Made by a program: the position numbers and the translations under genes | Notes under the pieces: generated by a model | Told to the model about the DNA's origin: nothing | The model's input: the letters and a program-made list of their open reading frames with translations, nothing else | Database searches by the model: none | NCBI RefSeq assembly: GCF_000801955.1 | Contig: NZ_JSZO01000014.1 | Location: forward strand, 124,001-188,000 | Reading direction: 5' to 3' | Source: Ralstonia sp. A12 | GTDB lineage: Bacteria > Pseudomonadota > Gammaproteobacteria > Burkholderiales > Burkholderiaceae | Length of the DNA: 64,000 nucleotides | Shown: positions 63,690-64,000 of the stretch, in pieces | Layout of the letters: each line of letters starts with the position of its first letter | Numbering within the stretch: position 1 is the stretch's first letter

Positions 63690-64000
63690 TCAGTGATTGA
63701 TCGGTCGCAGGCGCATCAGCGAGTGGTCGCCGTCTGCCTGGCGGATGGCGACGCTGCGCAGCACATCGCGCGTGCCATCGAGCGTGATGGTGTTGACCAC
63801 CTTCTGCATGCGCGCGTCGATGGGGGTGAGCGTCAGCGTCCAGTCATCGCCCCGGCCGCTGATGGCGACCTTGTACACCGCTTCGAGCGCGTAGCGATTG
63901 CCGGCCAGCGTTGCGCGGATGCTCTCGATGAATGCGGCGAGCTCCGGATACTGCGCAAGCGGCATCGAGAACTTGCGCTGGTTGCGCTCGACGGTCAGCG
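63690..64000 (-). CDS. LolA-like outer membrane lipoprotein carrier (partial, cut by window end)
   Basis: Only the last 103 codons are in the window; the frame stays open to base 64000. The segment LTVERNQRKFSMPLAQYPELA and ESIRATLAGNRYALEAVYKV matches LolA-like proteins found in aryl polyene clusters, which probably carry the polyene lipid through the periplasm. The stop is five bases before the MMPL start, so the pair is cotranscribed. The N-terminus with its expected signal peptide lies beyond the window. Confidence 0.82.
   Translation of the reverse strand, partial: LTVERNQRKFSMPLAQYPELAAFIESIRATLAGNRYALEAVYKVAISGRGDDWTLTLTPIDARMQKVVNTITLDGTRDVLRSVAIRQADGDHSLMRLRPINH

Overview
The window is a contiguous, gene-dense, GC-rich piece of a beta-proteobacterial chromosome, most likely Ralstonia. 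Gene order supports this: ctaA-ctaB-sco, rpoH, ftsY/M16/rsmD/coaD, pth-rplY-prs-tRNA-Gln-ispE-lolB, mutM/mutY and kdsD-kdsC-lptCAB-rpoN-hpf-ptsN-hprK-rapZ, together with protein-level resemblance to that genus. Species cannot be fixed by eye. No rRNA genes, CRISPR arrays, prophages or intact insertion sequences were seen.

Layout. 1-2980: heme A / cytochrome oxidase maturation genes (+). 3004-4048: rpoH (-) with a perfect CIRCE operator. 4177-9663: a membrane PAS-GGDEF protein, OsmC, pirin and a YbiB/TrpD2 protein. 9820-13975: a nitrate-type ABC transporter operon (-) behind nasT. Its leader starts at a near-perfect sigma-54 promoter, carries two hexaloop hairpins of the ANTAR-target type, and ends in a terminator-like hairpin. 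A repeat element lies between nasT and this promoter. 14090-15487: fumarylpyruvate/fumarylacetoacetate hydrolase plus zeta-class GST isomerase. 15579-17627: a compact cargo island of type VI secretion type (PAAR protein, M15-like peptidase, secreted protein, small membrane protein). 17839-30690: housekeeping block (ftsY, M16 pair, rsmD, coaD, ferredoxin, pth, rplY, prs, tRNA-Gln, ispE, lolB, TPR protein). 30791-35779: mutM, a dynamin-like GTPase, mutY and a LON-domain protein. 35868-44932: the rapZ, psiF, hprK, ptsN, hpf, rpoN, lptB, lptA, lptC, kdsC, kdsD block, all on the minus strand. This links nitrogen-PTS signalling and sigma-54 with LPS transport and Kdo synthesis. 45278-56873: cation/proton antiporter, RHH protein, DJ-1/PfpI, apt, LysE, Na/Pi cotransporter, adenosine-specific kinase, uvrA, MFS transporter and ssb. 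57340-64000: the distal part of an aryl-polyene-like (xanthomonadin-type) operon on the minus strand: LolA-like protein (cut by the window edge), MMPL exporter, polysaccharide deacetylase, ketosynthase, chain-length-factor-like ketosynthase, ApeP/ApeI-like dehydratase and a small secreted protein. A 170-bp palindromic element sits between the two ketosynthase genes.

The strongest leads are the sigma-54 plus ANTAR leader in front of the nitrate transporter, the PAAR/M15 effector-immunity island, the CIRCE site on rpoH, and the MITE-like palindrome inside the polyene operon. All calls come from reading the sequence. Family names rest on recognised motifs and not on database searches.
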